Numbered from the stretch's first letter, positions 51,064 through 61,210 are shown. The stretch is 64,000 nucleotides of DNA from Streptomyces sp. HNM0575 (GCF_012726265.1 NZ_JAASAG010000003.1:546522-610521); one strand, 5' to 3'. The notes: generated by a model not told the origin, from the letters alone. Numbers and translations are program-made.

Positions 51064-51443
51064 CGATGGCTCCCGTGGGGTGCGGAAGGACCTTCGTCGG
51101 GTCCACGGGCGCGGGTGGCGATCCGCCTCCGGCGCGTGCGGCCGGCCGGCTCCCGCGCGTACAGCCGGAAGGTGCGCAGCTGCCTCCAGGCTCGCACCGG
51201 CCCTCCCGCTGTCAATCCGCGTGCGCCGCCGTGCCCGCGGCCCTACGACCGCACCGCGAGGCCCCGCGCCGCCGTCCGCGGCCGCCACCTGCGGTGATCC
51301 GTCCAGGTGCGGCTTGCTCCGTTCGGAGGGCAGGTCCGTTTGATGATCGGTGCGGGCTCCGGTGAAGTGGTCGTAGTGGAGGTTTCTGACGTTCCACCGC
51401 GCCGGGCCTCCCGCTCCGGATTGCCTCGCGAGACGGGAAGACC
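51064..51443. other. 380-bp divergent intergenic region
   Basis: It separates the helical protein (minus) from an SDR gene (plus). It contains CACCTG and CAGGTG half-sites (51286 and 51304) 12 bases apart, a weak dyad. I see no small gene or convincing promoter. Confidence 0.4.
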
Positions 51444-52403
51444 ATGACCGACACCGCTCCCATCAGCACCCCCTTCACCGCCGAGTCCACCGCCGAGGAG
51501 GTCATCGACGGCATCGACCTGACCGGACGGCGGGCCGTCGTCACCGGCGGCGCCTCCGGCATCGGCGCGGAGACGGCCCGCGTGCTGGCCGGCGCGGGAG
51601 CGCAGGTGACGCTCGCCGTGCGGGACGTACGGGAGGGCAGGCGCAGGGCCGCGGAGCTCGCCGCCGCCACGGGCAACGAGGAGATCCGCGTCGCCCCGAT
51701 CGACCTGTCCGACCGCAAGTCGGTCGCGGGATTCCTGGCCGCGTGGGACGGTCCGCTGAACATCCTGGTCAACAACGCCGGCGTCATGGCGTCGCCCGAG
51801 GTTCGTACGCCGGAGGGCTGGGAGCTTCACTTCACCACCAACCACCTCGGCCACTTCGCGCTCTCCGTGGGGCTGCACCGGGCGCTGGCGGCGGCCGGCG
51901 GAGCGCGGGTGGTGTCGGTCGCCTCGGGTGCGCACAAGCACTCGCCGGTCGTCTTCGAGGACATCCACTTCCGTTCCCGTCCCTACGACCCGTGGGCGGC
52001 GTACGCGCAGTCGAAGACCGCGAACGCGCTCTTCGCCGTCGAGGCGTGGGAGCGCTGGGAGAGCGACGGCATCGCCGTCAACTCCCTCACCCCCGGTGCC
52101 GTACGCACACGGTTGCAGCGCCACGTCGGCGGGGACGGGACCGAGCGCGGGCACGCCGCGTCGGGCGGCACGGACGGCGCCGGCGGCCGGCCCGGGTGGC
52201 GGACGCCGGGTCAGGGCGCCGCCACATCGGTGCTTCTCGCGACCTCCTCGCTGCTGGAGGGCGTCGGCGGGCGCTACTTCGAGGACTGCAACGAGGCGCC
52301 GCTCGACGAGGACGGATCCGGCCGCGGCGTGGCGCCGCACGCCGTCGACCCGGAGGCGGCCGCGCGCCTGTGGCAGATCTCCGTCGAGACCCTGACGGCC
52401 TGA
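51444..52403 (+). CDS. SDR-family oxidoreductase (retinol-dehydrogenase-like)
   Basis: The 319-residue protein has AVVTGGASGIGAETARVLAG for cofactor, NILVNNAGVMASPEVRTPEG, FTTNHLGHFALSVGLHRALA, VSVASGAHKHSP and the active-site YAQSKTANALFAVEA, the order of the extended retinol/protochlorophyllide-reductase-like SDR group. The variable Gly-rich segment GGDGTERGHAASGGTDGAGG near residue 230 is an insertion. The first 25 residues precede the fold. It is probably monocistronic; the substrate is unknown. Confidence 0.92.
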   Translation: MTDTAPISTPFTAESTAEEVIDGIDLTGRRAVVTGGASGIGAETARVLAGAGAQVTLAVRDVREGRRRAAELAAATGNEEIRVAPIDLSDRKSVAGFLAAWDGPLNILVNNAGVMASPEVRTPEGWELHFTTNHLGHFALSVGLHRALAAAGGARVVSVASGAHKHSPVVFEDIHFRSRPYDPWAAYAQSKTANALFAVEAWERWESDGIAVNSLTPGAVRTRLQRHVGGDGTERGHAASGGTDGAGGRPGWRTPGQGAATSVLLATSSLLEGVGGRYFEDCNEAPLDEDGSGRGVAPHAVDPEAAARLWQISVETLTA

Positions 52404-52493
52404 GGGCGACTGCCCGCCACCGCCGCGGCACTCGCCCGCCACCGCCGCGGCGCTCCGCCGACGCCGCCCGGCCTGCGTCTTCATTGGGCGCAC

Positions 52494-52508
52494 CTGCGGA
52501 ATCCGCAG
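52494..52508. promoter_or_regulatory. 15-bp palindrome in the NlpC/P60 leader
   Basis: CTGCGGA-A-TCCGCAG has perfect 7-bp arms. It lies 90 bp after the SDR stop and 175 bp before the NlpC start, as either an operator or a terminator stem for the SDR gene. Confidence 0.4.
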
Positions 52509-52533
52509 CATGCGGCTGTCGGCACAAGCCGTA

Positions 52534-52581
52534 CTTCTTCGCCGATGCCCCGAATCCGGTTGTGTCCATCGGGTGAAGAAG
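52534..52581 (+). promoter_or_regulatory. long imperfect stem-loop upstream of the NlpC/P60 gene
   Basis: CTTCTTC and CGATG on the left pair with CATCG and GAAGAAG on the right, around a 19-base loop and a small internal bulge, about 100 bp before the ATG. It may be a 5' leader structure controlling the cell-wall protein. It does not match a riboswitch that I can recognise with confidence. Confidence 0.45.
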
Positions 52582-52682
52582 TCCGGTCGGGAAGGTTGTC
52601 GACGAGGAGGGCGGCAGCAGGATGTGCCTGCTTCGGGCCGGTGGCGCCCGGAGCACGTACACCCCCCACCAAGAGGAGCGGA

Positions 52683-53279
52683 ATGTCTTTGACGTCCCTC
52701 AGCCGGCGGGCACGCATCTCGCTGGCAGCCACGGCGGCCGGCAGTGCCGCCGTGCTGGGCTTCGCGGTGCTGCCGTCGTCCGCGACGGCGACTCCCGTCG
52801 AGAAGCCCGCCGCGTCCGCGGCGAAGAGCGAGAAGTCGGCCAAGGCCGATGCGATCACACGGGCCCAGATGCTGGAGCGCGCGGCCACCTGGCTGACTGC
52901 GAACAACGGCGCGCAGGTTCCCTACAGCCAGACCGACGTCTGGTCGGACGGATACCGGCAGGACTGCTCCGGCTACGTCTCGATGACGCTGGGCCTGTGG
53001 AAGTCCGGTCCGAACACCGTCGAGCTGGCGAGCAACCGGGACCTGACCACCCCGATCAACCTGGGTGACCTCAAGCCCGGCGACCTGCTCATCGACGCCG
53101 ACGGCTCCAACACCACGCGCCACGTGGTGATCTTCGAGAAGTGGACCGACGACTCGCACACCGCCTACTCGGCCTTCGAGCAGCGCGGCGGTCACGGCAC
53201 GGACCACCGGAACCTCGACTACGGTCTGTCGTCCGGCAGCGAGTACAAGCCCTACCGTCCGAACAACCTCACGGACTGA
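52683..53279 (+). CDS. secreted NlpC/P60-like amidase or peptidase
   Basis: The 198-residue precursor has a signal peptide with an SRRAR start and a hydrophobic core to about residue 36 (LPSSATATP). The mature domain shows NlpC/P60 features: Cys95 in YRQDCSGYVS, then LKPGDLLIDADGSNTTRHVV with His147 as the likely catalytic partner. Typical family members cut peptidoglycan stem peptides; the divergent C-terminus (HGTDHRNLDYGL) and missing SH3 or repeat domain suggest a specialised form. RBS AAGAGGAGCGGA precedes the ATG. A long stem-loop in the leader may regulate it. Confidence 0.88.
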   Translation: MSLTSLSRRARISLAATAAGSAAVLGFAVLPSSATATPVEKPAASAAKSEKSAKADAITRAQMLERAATWLTANNGAQVPYSQTDVWSDGYRQDCSGYVSMTLGLWKSGPNTVELASNRDLTTPINLGDLKPGDLLIDADGSNTTRHVVIFEKWTDDSHTAYSAFEQRGGHGTDHRNLDYGLSSGSEYKPYRPNNLTD

Positions 53280-53333
53280 GGGCTGCGAGAGCCCCAACGA
53301 GGGCCGCTCACCGGCCCGTTCGGCACGACGGAG

Positions 53334-53362
53334 CGCTCCCGGCCCCTTGCGGGCCGGGAGCG
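53334..53362 (+). terminator. strong terminator after the NlpC/P60 gene
   Basis: CGCTCCCGGCCC, loop CTTGC, GGGCCGGGAGCG, then TTTCG: a perfect 12-bp stem in the convergent region between NlpC/P60 and the ABC permease genes. Confidence 0.8.
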
Positions 53363-53450
53363 TTTCGCGTCACGGGAGCCTTCGCGTCACGGGAGCCCTC
53401 GTCTCACGGGTGCGCGGCCGCGGCCGGTGTCCTCTCCGCCCGGACTCCGC

Positions 53451-54350
53451 TCACTCCTTGACCGCGCCGGCGTTCGCCCCGCGGATGAAGTAGCGCTGGA
53501 AGCAGAAGAAGAGCACCGCCACCGGGATCGTGGACAGCAGGGCGGCGCCCAGCTTCAGGGGGTACTGCGTGCCTTGGCCCAGGCCGCCGGAGACGAAGCG
53601 CGCCAGCCCGGTCGTGAGCGTCTCGTAGTCGCTGGACTGGGTGGCCACCAGGAAGTGGGTGAACTCGTTCCAGGAGCCCTGGAACGACAGCAGCGTCACG
53701 GTGATCAGCGCGGGCCGCGACATCGGAAGCACCACGTACCAGAAGATCCGGCCGACGCCCGCGCCGTCGATCCGCGCCGCTTCCTCCACCTCTCTCGGGA
53801 TGGACTCGAAGAACTGCTTCATGATGAAGATGCCCGCCGCGTCGAAGAGCAGCGGCACGATCATCCCGGTGTAAGTGTCGAAGATCCCGAGGGTGTTGAG
53901 CACCAGGAACTTCGGGATCAGCAGCACCACGGGCGGCACAGCCATCACGGCGACCACGAACGCGACCAGCAGCGCACGGCCGCGGAAGCGCAGCCGGGCC
54001 AACGCGTACCCGGCCGCCGAGTCGAACAGCACCCGGCCCAGGGTCACCACGACCGTCACCAGCGTGCTGTTGCCCAGCCACCGCAGGAACGGCACGCCCG
54101 GGCCGTTGCCGCCGGAACCCGTCAGCTGCTCGAAGACCGCCGTCGTCGGCGCCGTCGGCAGCAGCGACAGCGGATGCGAGGCGGCATCCGGGTCGCTCTT
54201 GAAGCTCGTCGCCAGCTGCACCAGGAACGGCAGCGCGTACAGCACGGCGAAGGCGAGCAGCAGCGCGTAGCCCGTGAGCCGGGCCGGGCGGGGGAAGCGC
54301 GCCAGCACCGGCCGCTCGTCGGCCGCGGCCGTCTTCTCAGTCGTGCGCAC
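53451..54350 (-). CDS. sugar ABC transporter permease (MalG type)
   Basis: The 299-residue protein has six hydrophobic helices and the EAA loop EVEEAARIDGAGVGRIFWYVVLP cut as family members do (EEAARIDGAG ... PMSRPALI). This is the second permease of a carbohydrate ABC importer. It overlaps the upstream permease gene by 14 bp and ends the operon SBP-permease-permease. No ATPase gene is present; streptomycetes usually share one MsiK ATPase. Confidence 0.92.
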   Translation of the reverse strand: MRTTEKTAAADERPVLARFPRPARLTGYALLLAFAVLYALPFLVQLATSFKSDPDAASHPLSLLPTAPTTAVFEQLTGSGGNGPGVPFLRWLGNSTLVTVVVTLGRVLFDSAAGYALARLRFRGRALLVAFVVAVMAVPPVVLLIPKFLVLNTLGIFDTYTGMIVPLLFDAAGIFIMKQFFESIPREVEEAARIDGAGVGRIFWYVVLPMSRPALITVTLLSFQGSWNEFTHFLVATQSSDYETLTTGLARFVSGGLGQGTQYPLKLGAALLSTIPVAVLFFCFQRYFIRGANAGAVKE

Positions 54351-55611
54351 GGTGCGTCTCCTTCCCCTCGCCGGCCGCCCGTTCCGTCCCGGGGCCGGTC
54401 ACGGGTCCTGTCACGGCACCGGGCACGGCGCCGGTCCCGGGTCCCGTCACCGCACCGGGCACGGACCGCTGCAAGGCCGTCGTCGCCAACCGCCGCCGCA
54501 GCCGCCCCCGTTCGCCGCGTTCACGCAGCAGGAAGCGCTGGACTCCCGTCATCAGCAGCACGATCGCCAGCAGGATGAAGGAGATGGCCGCGCCCTGGCC
54601 GAAGTCGGCGTTGTCGAATCCGTAGGAGTACGAGAGAAAGGCGGGCGTCAGCGTGGTGTTGGCCGGGTCGCCCTGCCCGAGCACGTACACCTGGTCGAAG
54701 ACCTGCCATGTGGCGATCAGGCCCAGCGTCGTCACCAGGAACAGCACCGGACGCAGCGCCGGCAGCAGCACGTGCCGCAGGATGTGCCTGCGCGAGGCGC
54801 CGTCCAGGGCCGCCGCCTCCTCCAGCTCGCGGGGGACGTTCTGGAGCGCCGCGAGGAAGATGAGCATGAACGTGCCCGAAGTCGTCCATACGGCAAGGAG
54901 GATGAGGGTGCACATGGCCACCGACGGCCCGGCCAGCCACTCCGAGTACGGCAGGCCCATCATCCGGTGGTCGGCGAGGAAGCCGCCCGGCTTGCCCTGG
55001 GTGATGCCCAGCGCATCGAGCAGCACCCACAGCACGCCCCGCGAGTCCTGGAACCAGTTGGGCCCCTTGATCCCGATCCAGCCCAGCAGCCGGTTGACGG
55101 CGCCGCTGCCCTGGAAGAGGAAGAGGAAGACCGTGCACACCGCGATGGAGCTGGTGACGGACGGGAAGTAGAAGGTGGTCCGCAGCATGCTGCGGCCGCG
55201 CAGCATCCGCTGGTTGACCACGATGGCCAGCGTGAGCGAGAGCGCGGTCTGAAGCGGCACCGTCAGCAGCACGTAGTAGGCGTTGTTCCGCAGCGACGTC
55301 GCGAGCAGCGTGCGCGCGAGCCCGTCCTCGGCGAGCAGGCTGCGGTAGTTGTCCAGCCCGACGAAGTCGGCGTCCGGCGTGAACGGGTTGGACTGCCCGT
55401 TCCAGTTCAGGAGGCTGACCCACGCGGCCATCAGGATCGGCAGCGCCATGAAGAGGCCGAGGCCCACGACCACGGGGCTCACGAACAGCCAGCCCCAAAG
55501 CCCTTCACGTCCACGGGTCGTACGGGATCGGGAGCGCCCGGGAAGGCCGGGGCGGCCGGGCCGCCGCTTCGCGGGCGGCGGCGCCGGGCGCTCGGTGAGG
55601 GTGGTCGGCAT
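54337..55611 (-). CDS. sugar ABC transporter permease (MalF type)
   Basis: The 424-residue protein has a Pro/Arg-rich lead, at least six helices (for example LWGWLFVSPVVVGLGLFMAL) and the EAA motif RELEEAAALDGASRRHILRH followed by VLLPALRPVLFLVTTLGLIA. It is longer than usual because of a C-terminal Gly/Thr/Val-rich tail (VPGAVTGPGTGAVPGAV), another repeat expansion. It starts 6 bp after the binding-protein stop and overlaps the next permease gene. Confidence 0.92.
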   Translation of the reverse strand: MPTTLTERPAPPPAKRRPGRPGLPGRSRSRTTRGREGLWGWLFVSPVVVGLGLFMALPILMAAWVSLLNWNGQSNPFTPDADFVGLDNYRSLLAEDGLARTLLATSLRNNAYYVLLTVPLQTALSLTLAIVVNQRMLRGRSMLRTTFYFPSVTSSIAVCTVFLFLFQGSGAVNRLLGWIGIKGPNWFQDSRGVLWVLLDALGITQGKPGGFLADHRMMGLPYSEWLAGPSVAMCTLILLAVWTTSGTFMLIFLAALQNVPRELEEAAALDGASRRHILRHVLLPALRPVLFLVTTLGLIATWQVFDQVYVLGQGDPANTTLTPAFLSYSYGFDNADFGQGAAISFILLAIVLLMTGVQRFLLRERGERGRLRRRLATTALQRSVPGAVTGPGTGAVPGAVTGPVTGPGTERAAGEGKETHRAHD

Positions 55612-55617
55612 GCGAGG

Positions 55618-56865
55618 TCAGTCGCCCTTCTTGATGGCCTGTTCGCCGTTGCGCTGAAGCGTGGAGAGGATCTCGGCGGGCGAGCCCGTACGCAGCGACT
55701 GGAGGTCGGCGTTGAACTGGTCGAGGACCTTGGTGAACCCGGGAATCGTCACCGGGCGCTGCGAGTAGGAGTTGCCCTCCACCCACGCCTTGGACTCCGG
55801 GTGCTGCTCGGCGAAGGTCTTCATGATGCTGTCCCGGGACGGCATGACCCCGACCGCGTCGGAGGAGGCCAACTGCTCCTTCTTCGAGGTGAGATGGCGG
55901 ATCATGTCGACGGCCGCCTCGTGGTGCGTGCTCTCCTTCGCCACGCCCCAGCAGTTGCTGAAGGCCAGGGTGCCCTTGCCGGCCGGGCCCGCGGGCAGCG
56001 GAAGGATCTTGTACTTGACGTCGGGGAAGTCCGCCTTCATCGCGCCGGCCAGCCAGTTGCCCTCGATGATCATGGCTGCCCTGCCCTTGCCGAGCGCCTC
56101 GCCCGCCCAGCCGGTGTCCACCTGCTTGGCGAACTTCATCGAGCCGGAGCGCAGCATCTTCCGCGCGAACGAAAGGCCCTCGGCGTTCTTCCCGTCGTCG
56201 GCGGTCATCTTCGACTCGTCGGAGTTCGTTATCCAGCCGCCGGCCTGCTTCATGAACACACCGAGACGCTGGTACTCGTTGGTCGTCACCAGCCCCGTGG
56301 TCTTGCCCGTGGTCAGCTTGCCGGCCGTCTTCTCCAGCTCGTCCCAGGTGCGGGGGTAGTCCTTCGAAGTCAGCCCGGCCTTCTTCCACTTCTCGGTGTT
56401 GACCGCCAGGCCGAGCGTCGAGGAGTCCTTCGGCAGGCATACGAGCTTGCCGTCGTAGGTGAACGCCTTGCGCAGCTGCGGAGCGAAGTCGTCGGCGTCG
56501 GGGATCTTGTCGCCGTACGCGTACAGCGAGCCGCCCTTGGCGTAGTTGGCGAACTGGTCGGAGTTGACGTAGAAGGCGTCCGGCGGATTGTTGCCCGCGA
56601 AGGCCTGTGCCAGCTGCTGGTCCATGTCCTTGGCGAGTTGCAGCGTGACCTTGTTCCCGGACTTCTTCTCCCAGGCCGCGGTCGCCTTCTTCACGGCCTT
56701 GGTCTCGGCGTCACCGGAGGTGGCGATCAGCACGCGCAGGGACTGGCGCTTGCCGGTGTCCTGCTCGGGTCCGTTCTTGCTCTTGTCGAACCCGGACGAA
56801 CAGGCGGTCGCGGTGGTGGCCAGCACCGCGAGCGCGGTGACAGCCACTGTGGAGCGACGGAACAT
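55618..56865 (-). CDS. ABC transporter sugar-binding lipoprotein
   Basis: The 415-residue precursor has a lipoprotein signal with Cys22 in TTATACSSGF, then a family-1 solute-binding fold: VTLQLAKDMDQQLAQAFAGN, PPDAFYVNSDQFANYAKGGS, YAYGDKIPDADDF and TYDGKLVCLPKDSSTLGLAV. It captures an oligosaccharide for the two permeases downstream. The upstream DNA has two TGGATTCRTGAA repeats and a hairpin. The divergent debranching-type enzyme suggests an alpha-glucan substrate, but the ligand is not proved. Confidence 0.93.
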   Translation of the reverse strand: MFRRSTVAVTALAVLATTATACSSGFDKSKNGPEQDTGKRQSLRVLIATSGDAETKAVKKATAAWEKKSGNKVTLQLAKDMDQQLAQAFAGNNPPDAFYVNSDQFANYAKGGSLYAYGDKIPDADDFAPQLRKAFTYDGKLVCLPKDSSTLGLAVNTEKWKKAGLTSKDYPRTWDELEKTAGKLTTGKTTGLVTTNEYQRLGVFMKQAGGWITNSDESKMTADDGKNAEGLSFARKMLRSGSMKFAKQVDTGWAGEALGKGRAAMIIEGNWLAGAMKADFPDVKYKILPLPAGPAGKGTLAFSNCWGVAKESTHHEAAVDMIRHLTSKKEQLASSDAVGVMPSRDSIMKTFAEQHPESKAWVEGNSYSQRPVTIPGFTKVLDQFNADLQSLRTGSPAEILSTLQRNGEQAIKKGD

Positions 56866-56891
56866 TCGGGCCTCCTGAGGGAGTCGATGCG

Positions 56892-56919
56892 TGGATTCAT
56901 GAAATTCTGGATTCGTGAA
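56892..56919. promoter_or_regulatory. 12-bp direct repeats upstream of the sugar-binding protein gene
   Basis: TGGATTCATGAA and TGGATTCGTGAA are separated by ATTC, 27 to 54 bases before the binding-protein ATG. The first contains the palindrome TTCATGAA. They are good candidate LacI-type operators for this transporter. Confidence 0.5.
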
Positions 56920-56943
56920 CTCCCGTGGACTGCGGGGGAGTTC
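56917..56943 (-). terminator. hairpin between lacI-type gene and binding-protein gene
   Basis: GAACTCCC and GGGAGTTC form an 8-bp stem with an 11-base loop. On the minus strand it follows the LacI stop and precedes the transporter operon, so it may separate the two transcripts. Confidence 0.45.
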
Positions 56944-57058
56944 GAGGTGGTTCGTGCCGTGCGCGGGGCCGGTTCGTCCGGTGGCCTCGCGGGAGCCTCG
57001 GTGGTTGAGCGGGTTGCATGGGGCCGGGGGCGGAGCGCCGCGGTGGCGTCCGCGGGGA

Positions 57059-58258
<1,200 letters not shown>

Positions 58259-58341
58259 GACGGAAAGGCTCCCCGGGACGATACGGACGAACGGCGGCGG
58301 ATCGGATGATCTCCCCCTGTAAAAAGGGCAATTCGCGCCCT

Positions 58342-58377
58342 TGACCTCTTTGCTAGGGTCTTTTTTGATCGATCCAA
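58342..58377 (+). promoter_or_regulatory. promoter and LacI operator of the debranching-enzyme gene
   Basis: TTGACC (58342-58347) and TTTGAT (58365-58370), 17 bp apart, fit -35 and -10 positions. TTGATCGATCCA (58366-58377), an imperfect palindrome with GATCGATC core, overlaps the -10, so repressor binding would block RNA polymerase. Confidence 0.55.
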
Positions 58378-58398
58378 TGGCTGAGAGGTTGCGCCCAC

Positions 58399-60576
58399 GT
58401 GGAGACGACTGTCAAGACTCATGACGGCACAGGCGGCACGAGCGCACCCGCCGCACCGGCTGAACTCCAGCCGTTCCTGCACGACGCCTGCATCACGCTC
58501 TGCGCCCCGAGCATGGCGGTCTCCCGCCCGGACGGTCAGATCAGTGAGGGCCCGGACGGCTTCTACCACGGCGACCGCCGTGCCCTGTCCATGCTCGTCG
58601 CCTTCGCCGAGGACGTGCCCAACGCGTCCATCAGCGGCGGCCCGGACTCCGCCGACCGCGCCTCGTTCCGTACGGTGCTGCGCGGACTGGCCGAGCACAG
58701 CCCGGACCCCGCGGTCACCCTGGAGCGCCGCCGCGTCGTGGAGCCGGGCCGGTCGGTGGAGACGCTCACCCTGCACAACGCGGGTCTGACCTCCGTGCAC
58801 ATACGGCTGACGCTGCGCGCCGCCAGCGACCTCGCCTCGCTGGAGGCGATCAAGTCGGGCCGCCCGGTGCCCGACGTGGCCCCGCGGATCGAGCCGGACG
58901 GACTGACCTGGAGCGACGGCGAGTTCACGGCGCGGCTCGCATGCACGCCCGCACCCGACGGCGCCGAACTCGGCCCCGCCGAGGCCGCCGAGCTGCGCTA
59001 CGGCGTCGAACTCGGCCCCGCCGAGGCCGCCGAGCTGCGCTACGGCGTCGAACTCGGCCCGGGCGAGCGCTGGCAGGCCACGCTGCGCTGCACCGTCGAC
59101 GACGCCAAGGGTGACGCCTTCAGCCCGGCCGCACCCGCCGCACGCGAAGCGCTCGCGGCCGGTGCGGCGCTCACCACCGCGGACCACGCGCTCGACCACT
59201 GGTTCGCCCGGTCGTGCTCGGACCTCGGATCGCTGCTGCTCGCCGACCCGTTGGAGCGCGGCGACACCTTCCTCGCGGCCGGCGCCCCCTGGTTCCTCAC
59301 CCTCTTCGGACGGGACTCGATCTGGGCGGCCCGCATGCTGCTGCCGCTCGGCACCTCGCTCGCCGCCGGCACGCTGCGCACCCTCGCACGCCGCCAGGGC
59401 ACGGCCGTCGACCCGGCCACGGAGGAGCAGCCCGGCAAGATCCTCCACGAGATCCGCCGCGACGGGCTGCACTTCGGGGACGGCCTGTCCGTACCGCCCT
59501 GCTACTACGGCACGGTCGACGCGACCCCGCTGTGGGTGACTCTGCTGTACGAGGCCTGGTGCTGGGGCATGCCGCCCGAGGACGTCGAACTCCTCCTGCC
59601 GCACGCGGAGTCGGCGCTGGCCTGGATGGACGAGTACGGCGACGCCGACGGCGACGGATTCCTCGAATACGTCGACAGCACCGGGCGCGGGCTGGCCAAC
59701 CAGGGCTGGAAGGACTCCGGCGACGCCGTGCGCCGCCGCGACGGCAGCCTCGCCGAACCGCCCGTCGCGCTCTGCGAGGTGCAGGCATACGCACACGAAG
59801 CAGCCCTGTCCGCCGCGCGGTTGCTGAGGCACTTCGGGCGCCCCGGCGCGGACCGCTGGGAGGAGTGGGCGCACCGGCTGAAGCTCCGCTTCCGTGAGCG
59901 CTTCTGGGTGGAGGACGCCGCCGGGCCCTACCCGGCCATCGCGCTGGGACGCGACAAACAGCCCCTGGACGCGCTCACTTCGAACATCGGCCATCTGCTG
60001 GGCACGGGACTGCTCGACGAGGAGGAGAGCCGCCTCGTCGCCGAGCGCCTGGCCGGCCCGGACCTCGACAGCGGCTTCGGGCTGCGCACGCTCGCGGCGG
60101 ATTCCGGCGGATTCAGCCCCCTCGGCTATCACATCGGCACCGTCTGGCCGCACGACACGGCCATCGCCGTCCAGGGGCTCGCACGCGAGGGGCACCACGC
60201 CGCCGCGGCCTCCCTGTCGGCCGGTCTCGTGAGGGCGGCGGCGGCTTTCGACGGGCGGCTGCCCGAGCTGTTCGCCGGGCACGGCTCCGGGACGGACACC
60301 AGGCCCGCTCCGTACCCGGCGGCCTGCCGCCCGCAGGCGTGGGCCGCCGCCTCGGCGGTGACGGTGCTTCAGTCGGTGCTGGGACTGCGGGCCGACGCTC
60401 CGGGCGGGCGTCTCACGGTACGGCCCGGCACGGCCGCCGGGTATCTGCCGCTGCGGGCGAGCGGACTGCGGCTGGGGGAGCGGGAGTTCGAGGTCGCGGT
60501 GGACGCGGAGGGCACACCGCGGGTCACGGGGCTCCCCGGGGAGTCGGTGACGGTGGAGGCGGCACCGGAGCGGTAG
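58399..60576 (+). CDS. glycogen debranching-type amylo-alpha-1,6-glucosidase with internal duplication
   Basis: The 725-residue protein has an N-terminal GDE_N beta-domain (LQPFLHDACITLCAPSMAVS, GFYHGDRRALSMLVAFAED) and a C-terminal (alpha/alpha)6 barrel: GAPWFLTLFGRDSIWAARML, LPLGTSLAAGTLRTLARRQG, GKILHEIRRDGLHFGDGLSV and SPLGYHIGTVWPHDTAIAVQ with acidic catalytic candidates. It probably trims alpha-1,6 branches or related oligosaccharides. Two identical 14-residue copies of ELGPAEAAELRYGV lie near residues 190-217, from a perfect 42-bp duplication. The GTG start follows GAGAGG. It is divergent from a LacI regulator and a sugar ABC importer. Confidence 0.9.
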   Translation: METTVKTHDGTGGTSAPAAPAELQPFLHDACITLCAPSMAVSRPDGQISEGPDGFYHGDRRALSMLVAFAEDVPNASISGGPDSADRASFRTVLRGLAEHSPDPAVTLERRRVVEPGRSVETLTLHNAGLTSVHIRLTLRAASDLASLEAIKSGRPVPDVAPRIEPDGLTWSDGEFTARLACTPAPDGAELGPAEAAELRYGVELGPAEAAELRYGVELGPGERWQATLRCTVDDAKGDAFSPAAPAAREALAAGAALTTADHALDHWFARSCSDLGSLLLADPLERGDTFLAAGAPWFLTLFGRDSIWAARMLLPLGTSLAAGTLRTLARRQGTAVDPATEEQPGKILHEIRRDGLHFGDGLSVPPCYYGTVDATPLWVTLLYEAWCWGMPPEDVELLLPHAESALAWMDEYGDADGDGFLEYVDSTGRGLANQGWKDSGDAVRRRDGSLAEPPVALCEVQAYAHEAALSAARLLRHFGRPGADRWEEWAHRLKLRFRERFWVEDAAGPYPAIALGRDKQPLDALTSNIGHLLGTGLLDEEESRLVAERLAGPDLDSGFGLRTLAADSGGFSPLGYHIGTVWPHDTAIAVQGLAREGHHAAAASLSAGLVRAAAAFDGRLPELFAGHGSGTDTRPAPYPAACRPQAWAAASAVTVLQSVLGLRADAPGGRLTVRPGTAAGYLPLRASGLRLGEREFEVAVDAEGTPRVTGLPGESVTVEAAPER
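58966..59049 (+). repeat. perfect 42-bp tandem duplication in the debranching-enzyme gene
   Basis: Bases 58966-59007 and 59008-59049 are identical and in frame; the next 11 bases repeat the unit start. Identity at all positions indicates a recent event. Confidence 0.95.
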
Positions 60577-60595
60577 CGGGGGCTTGGGCCCGCGG

Positions 60596-61093
60596 TCAGC
60601 GCCCCTCGCGCAGCAGCGTGGCCACGTGCGCCAGCGCCAGGGCGTATCCGTGCGCCCCGGCGCCGCAGATCACGGCGTCGGCGACGGCGGAGACATAGCT
60701 GTGGTGGCGGAACGCCTCCCGCTTGTGGATGTTGGACAGATGCACCTCGACGACGGGCATGGGCGCGGCTCCCGGGCCGCCCGGTGCGGCGGAGGCGACG
60801 CCCGCCAGCGCGTCCCGCAGCGCCACCGAAGTGTGGCTGTATCCCGCCGGGTTGATGACGATCGCGCGGTGTGCGGTCCGCGCCTCGTGCACGGCGTCGA
60901 TGAGCACGCCCTCGTGGTTGCTCTGCCGGCAGTCCGCGCGCAGACCGTGCGCCTTCGCCGTACTACGGCACAGCTCCTCGATCGTCTCCAGGCTGTCGCT
61001 GCCGTAGATCCCGGGCTCCCGCAGGCCGAGCAGATTCAGGTTCGGGCCGTTGAGCACGAGCACGGGGATGTCGTCGGAGTGCGGCGTGGGCAT
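60596..61093 (-). CDS. aroQ: type II 3-dehydroquinate dehydratase
   Basis: The 165-residue protein has all type II motifs: [60 protein letters not shown] with the catalytic Tyr and His, and [20 protein letters not shown]. It converts 3-dehydroquinate to 3-dehydroshikimate in the shikimate pathway or in quinate catabolism; it forms dodecamers. An Ala/Pro/Gly insert ([12 protein letters not shown]) sits in one loop. It is convergent with the debranching-enzyme gene and has no other shikimate gene beside it. Confidence 0.95.
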   Translation of the reverse strand: MPTPHSDDIPVLVLNGPNLNLLGLREPGIYGSDSLETIEELCRSTAKAHGLRADCRQSNHEGVLIDAVHEARTAHRAIVINPAGYSHTSVALRDALAGVASAAPGGPGAAPMPVVEVHLSNIHKREAFRHHSYVSAVADAVICGAGAHGYALALAHVATLLREGR

Positions 61094-61210
61094 CTGTCGC
61101 TTCTTCCCTCAATGTACGAACCGGTCCGTCGGTTATACCAAGCCCAGATGCCGAGCTCGCATACCGAGCCCGCACGACCGGCAGGGCAGGTGCGGCTGCG
61201 CCCGTTCCGT

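Noticed and set aside
52534..52581. ydaO-type c-di-AMP riboswitch before the NlpC/P60 gene
   Set aside because: A GAATCC-like string is present, but the conserved core and pseudoknot strands cannot be identified; I list it only as a stem-loop.
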